Source of the DNA: Treponema sp.
Lineage (GTDB): Bacteria; Spirochaetota; Spirochaetia; Treponematales; Breznakiellaceae
Direction of reading: 5' to 3'
Length of the DNA: 16,648 bases
Assembly (NCBI GenBank): GCA_031264395.1
Contig: JAISEB010000144.1
Span: 1-16,648 of the forward strand
Shown here: one piece after another, positions 13,952-16,648 of the stretch
Position numbering within the stretch: position 1 is the stretch's first letter
Layout of the letters: each line of letters begins with the position of its first letter
Program-made: the position numbers and the translations under genes
The notes under the pieces: generated by a model
Told to the model about the DNA's origin: nothing
The model's database searches: none
The model's input: the letters and a program-made list of their open reading frames with translations, nothing else

Positions 13952-14811
13952 CGCGTGAAGATCTGCAAAATATCCGGGAATTGCGAAAAGACATTTTCCT
14001 TGCGGCTTATTCCTCCGGCGGCAGCCATGCCCACCTTGCGTCGTCTTTTTCCATCGTCGAAATACTGTACGTCCTTTACATGAAAGGAATATTAAAATAC
14101 CGGAGCGGGGAGCCCCTGTGGAAGGACAGGGACATTCTTGTCATAAGCAAGGGGCACGCCAGCCTCGCAACCTACGCCATCCTTGCCATGGCCGGTTTTT
14201 TTGACCGGGAAGAACTCTTTACTTTCTGCGGCGGAAAAACCCGGCTGGGAGGAGAGCCGAGCATGCTGCTCGTACCCGGCGTGGAATCTTCTTCTACAGG
14301 ATCGCTGGGGCACGGCCTTTCCTTCGGCGCGGGCGCGGCTCTGGCAAACAAAATGGACAAGAGCGGTTCGAAGGTATACGTTATTATCGGAGACGGCGAA
14401 TGCGAGGAAGGGACAATCTGGGAAGCGGCCATGTCGGCGGCCCGTCACAGGCTGGATAACCTTACGGCCATTCTCGACAACAACCGTATCCAGAAAATGG
14501 GGTCCGTTGTGGACGCCACGGGCATTGATTCATGGGAAAGCCGCTGGCGCGCCTTTGGCTGGCATATCATCAGGGCCGACGGCCACGACACGGACAGCCT
14601 GGCCGGCGCTTTTGGCGATCCCGGCGAAGAAGGAAAGCCCCGGCTTGTCATTGCCGATACGGTAAAAGGCAAGGGCGTGTCCATTATGGAAAACAACCCG
14701 GACTGGCATTTTAAAATGCCCAACAAAAGGGAACTAAAAACGGTGATACAGGAATTGGGTATTACCGGGGAGGAACTTCTCAATTGCAGAAAGCATACCT
14801 CTTGGCACTAA
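13948..14811 (+). CDS. Transketolase, N-terminal subunit (TPP-binding)
   Basis: A 287-residue protein equal to the first domain of transketolase. The thiamine diphosphate motif GDGECEEGTIWEAAMSA begins at residue 148 and ends with the metal ligand region LDNN at 176-179. SKGHAS (67-72) and the HxH-like HAHL (27-30) are typical of the family. It would form the active site with the C-terminal subunit encoded next. Split transketolases transfer two-carbon ketol units between sugar phosphates, and some members work in specialised pathways rather than the pentose phosphate route. The position inside an ACP operon suggests such a role: supplying a ketose-type building block or a ketol unit to the ACP-bound intermediate. 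Confidence 0.9.
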   Translation: MTREDLQNIRELRKDIFLAAYSSGGSHAHLASSFSIVEILYVLYMKGILKYRSGEPLWKDRDILVISKGHASLATYAILAMAGFFDREELFTFCGGKTRLGGEPSMLLVPGVESSSTGSLGHGLSFGAGAALANKMDKSGSKVYVIIGDGECEEGTIWEAAMSAARHRLDNLTAILDNNRIQKMGSVVDATGIDSWESRWRAFGWHIIRADGHDTDSLAGAFGDPGEEGKPRLVIADTVKGKGVSIMENNPDWHFKMPNKRELKTVIQELGITGEELLNCRKHTSWH

Positions 14812-15707
14812 ACGAACTTGCCGAACAGGACCCCAATGTGGTTTCCCTTATTGCCGACAGCGGGACCGGCTATGACGAACTGTTCAGAAGGGATTTCCCC
14901 AATCAGTTTTTTGACTTCGGCATCGCGGAAGAACACATGGTCGCCGCTGCCGCCGGCATGGCTTCACGGGGAAAAATTCCCTTCGTGTTCACCGCCGGCG
15001 CTTTTCTGGCCTACCGTTCGTTCGAATTTATCCGGGACGATCTGTGCATACAAAAGCAAAACGTAAAAATCGCCGGTATGGGCAGCGGGCTGTCCTGGTC
15101 TACGCTGGGAGCCACGCATCATACAACCGAGGACATCAGCGTACTGCGGGCGCTGCCGGATCTTGTTATCTTTTCCCCCGCCACGCCCATGGAAGCGGGG
15201 AACGCGGTACGCGCCGCGTATGCCGTGAAGGGTCCGGTCTACATAAGGCTGGGAATGGGCGGCGAACAGGAGCTTTACGGCGAACCATGTCAATTAAGGC
15301 CGGGAAAAGCCGTAACGCTGAAAACAGGAGGGGACATTACGATCTTCACAACGGGAAGCATTGCCGCCGAGGTAATGGACGCGGCGGAAAGGCTCGCGGA
15401 ACGCCGCATCGGCGCGCGTGTTGTCAATGTTCACACCATAAAGCCCATGGACAGGGACGCGGTGCTCAGGGCCGCCGCGGAAACGCGGATGCTTTTTTCG
15501 GTGGAGGAACACAATGTTTCAGGCGGACTGGGCGGCATCATCGCGGAAATACTGGCGGACGAAGGCGCGCCTGTAAGGCTCAGGCGCATAGGGCTTCCGG
15601 ATTCCTTTGCAAGAGGCTACGGGAGCATAGGGGAACTGCGGCGCATAAACGGCCTTGACTCAGGCGGCATCACGGACGCCGTCCTTGAAAGCCTGGGAGC
15701 CTTGTGA
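14784..15707 (+). CDS. Transketolase, C-terminal subunit
   Basis: A 307-residue protein covering the pyrimidine-binding and C-terminal domains of transketolase. FDFGIAEEHMVAAAAGMA (43-60) carries the expected catalytic glutamate, E49. A Rossmann-like C-terminal domain (TIFTTGSIAAEVMDAAERL onward) ends with EEHNVSGGLGGIIAEIL. The start is TTG at 14784, overlapping the N-terminal subunit gene by 28 nt, with GGGGAGGA ending 9 nt upstream. No ATG is available near the expected N-terminus, and family alignment from memory supports this start. The overlap should keep the two subunits in equal amounts. Confidence 0.9.
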   Translation: MQKAYLLALNELAEQDPNVVSLIADSGTGYDELFRRDFPNQFFDFGIAEEHMVAAAAGMASRGKIPFVFTAGAFLAYRSFEFIRDDLCIQKQNVKIAGMGSGLSWSTLGATHHTTEDISVLRALPDLVIFSPATPMEAGNAVRAAYAVKGPVYIRLGMGGEQELYGEPCQLRPGKAVTLKTGGDITIFTTGSIAAEVMDAAERLAERRIGARVVNVHTIKPMDRDAVLRAAAETRMLFSVEEHNVSGGLGGIIAEILADEGAPVRLRRIGLPDSFARGYGSIGELRRINGLDSGGITDAVLESLGAL

Positions 15708-15709
15708 TC

Positions 15710-16648
15710 ATGGCCCTTAATTCCCCCGGATTTCTGCTGTTCCTTGCCGCGGTATTTTTTCTGTACTATTTTCCGCTCAGGGAAAAAACAGGGGCGCAGA
15801 ACATCCTCCTGCTCCTTGCAAGCTATGTCTTCTACGGAATGGCCGACTGGAAGATGCTCCCCCTTCTCGCGGGAGCGACGGCGGCATTCTGGGGACTTGG
15901 CCTTGCGGTGGGAAAAACAACCGCGGAAAAACCCCGCGCCGCGTCGATCCTGTGTTTTCTGGGCGTATGCATGGGGGCGGGAATACTCCTCTATTTCAAA
16001 TACCTCAACTTCTTTACCGGCTCTTTTACCGCCCTTTTCCGTTCATTCGGATTCCGGGTCAACGAAAAAATATTCAACATCGCCGTGCCGGCGGGGGTGA
16101 GTTTTTTCACCTTCAGGCTGATAAGCTACATAACTGAAATCTACCGGCAAAAAATGAAACCCGAAAAAGACGCGGCGGTCTTCGCCGTCTACGTCGCCTT
16201 TTTCCCGGCCATGATGGCGGGCCCCATAGACCGTCCGGGCGCCTTTATCCCCCAGCTTAAAAACGGGCGGCCTTTCCGGTACGGCCTTGCCGCCGACGGA
16301 TGCAGGCAGATCCTGTGGGGCGCGTTCAAAAAAATAGTCATTGCCGACAGCCTTGCCGCGGCGGTTGACCAGGCATGGGACGCATTTCCCCCGTTAAGCG
16401 GAATCTATATTTTTATCGCCATCTTCGTGTACGCAATGCAGATTTACACCGATTTTTCAGGCTATTCCGATATGGCTATTGGAGCCGGAAAACTTCTGGG
16501 ATTCAGGATTACGGCGAATTTCAAATACCCTTTTTACAGCAGAAACATCGCGGAATTCTGGAGAAACTGGCATATTTCCCTGACCTCCTGGCTTACCGAT
16601 TATGTGTTTATGCCGCTCAGCGTCGCGTTCAGAAACGGGGGCAAGGCC
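15710..16648 (+). CDS. MBOAT family O-acyltransferase (AlgI/DltB-like), 3' end missing
   Basis: The frame is open to the window edge (313 residues seen; family members are about 450-500). Several hydrophobic segments are visible, starting with FLLFLAAVFFLYYF and NILLLLASYVFYG. Family motifs include FFPAMMAGPIDRP, DFSGYSDMAIG (from D248) and NFKYPFYSRNIAEFWRNWHISLTSWLTDYVFMPL, with the conserved MBOAT histidine H288. AlgI moves acetyl groups to alginate and DltB takes D-alanine from the carrier protein DltC and passes it outward to the cell surface. By analogy this protein could take the acyl group from the operon's ACP to an extracytoplasmic glycan or lipid. It starts 2 nt after the transketolase stop, with GGGAG 10 nt upstream. 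Confidence 0.92.
   Translation, partial: MALNSPGFLLFLAAVFFLYYFPLREKTGAQNILLLLASYVFYGMADWKMLPLLAGATAAFWGLGLAVGKTTAEKPRAASILCFLGVCMGAGILLYFKYLNFFTGSFTALFRSFGFRVNEKIFNIAVPAGVSFFTFRLISYITEIYRQKMKPEKDAAVFAVYVAFFPAMMAGPIDRPGAFIPQLKNGRPFRYGLAADGCRQILWGAFKKIVIADSLAAAVDQAWDAFPPLSGIYIFIAIFVYAMQIYTDFSGYSDMAIGAGKLLGFRITANFKYPFYSRNIAEFWRNWHISLTSWLTDYVFMPLSVAFRNGGKA

Overview
The window reads as a GC-rich spirochaete chromosome segment, most likely a Treponema of the termite-gut or other host-associated kind. This is inferred from the mix of genes: a lone PTS EIIA protein, Rex, SerC/SerA with an ACT domain, a DUF3368/UPF0175 toxin-antitoxin pair, a HEAT-like exported protein and a split transketolase. No rRNA, tRNA or CRISPR array is visible. 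Most genes lie in two blocks: a largely minus-strand half (about 1-10.4 kb) and a plus-strand operon (10.57 kb to the right edge).

Left part (1-4.6 kb): the start of a small minus-strand gene at the edge; a repeat-rich, hairpin-rich non-coding stretch (61-281); then, reading leftwards, a UlaG-like metallo-beta-lactamase-fold hydrolase, a UPF0175 antitoxin, a C-terminally truncated DUF3368 PIN-like toxin and tyrA (prephenate dehydrogenase). The last three are joined by stop/start overlaps. Divergent from the hydrolase is a lone PTS EIIA gene. An exported HEAT-like protein follows on the minus strand.

Middle (4.6-10.4 kb): a cytoplasmic GH5 enzyme resembling glucosylceramidases/steryl-glucosidases (plus strand) meets a membrane-anchored lytic transglycosylase tail to tail. 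Upstream of the transglycosylase, in the same direction, are serA, serC and the redox sensor rex. A 42-44 nt palindromic repeat lies just upstream of the antitoxin-toxin-tyrA operon, of serA and of serC. It is either a shared operator or a dispersed intergenic repeat. rex carries a textbook Rex operator over its own transcription start.

Right part (10.5-16.65 kb): seven tightly packed plus-strand genes form the most interesting unit: FkbH-like HAD acyl-ACP synthase, acyl carrier protein, MaoC-like hydratase, aldo/keto reductase, transketolase N- and C-terminal subunits, and an MBOAT acyltransferase cut by the window edge. There is no ketosynthase. By family knowledge FkbH loads a glyceryl unit from 1,3-bisphosphoglycerate onto an ACP, and MBOAT proteins such as DltB and AlgI move acyl groups to extracytoplasmic acceptors. 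I infer a pathway that builds a short polar acyl group on a dedicated carrier and exports it to a surface glycan or lipid. Its promoter is back to back with the Rex-controlled promoter, and both FkbH and SerA draw on the phosphoglycerate node of glycolysis.
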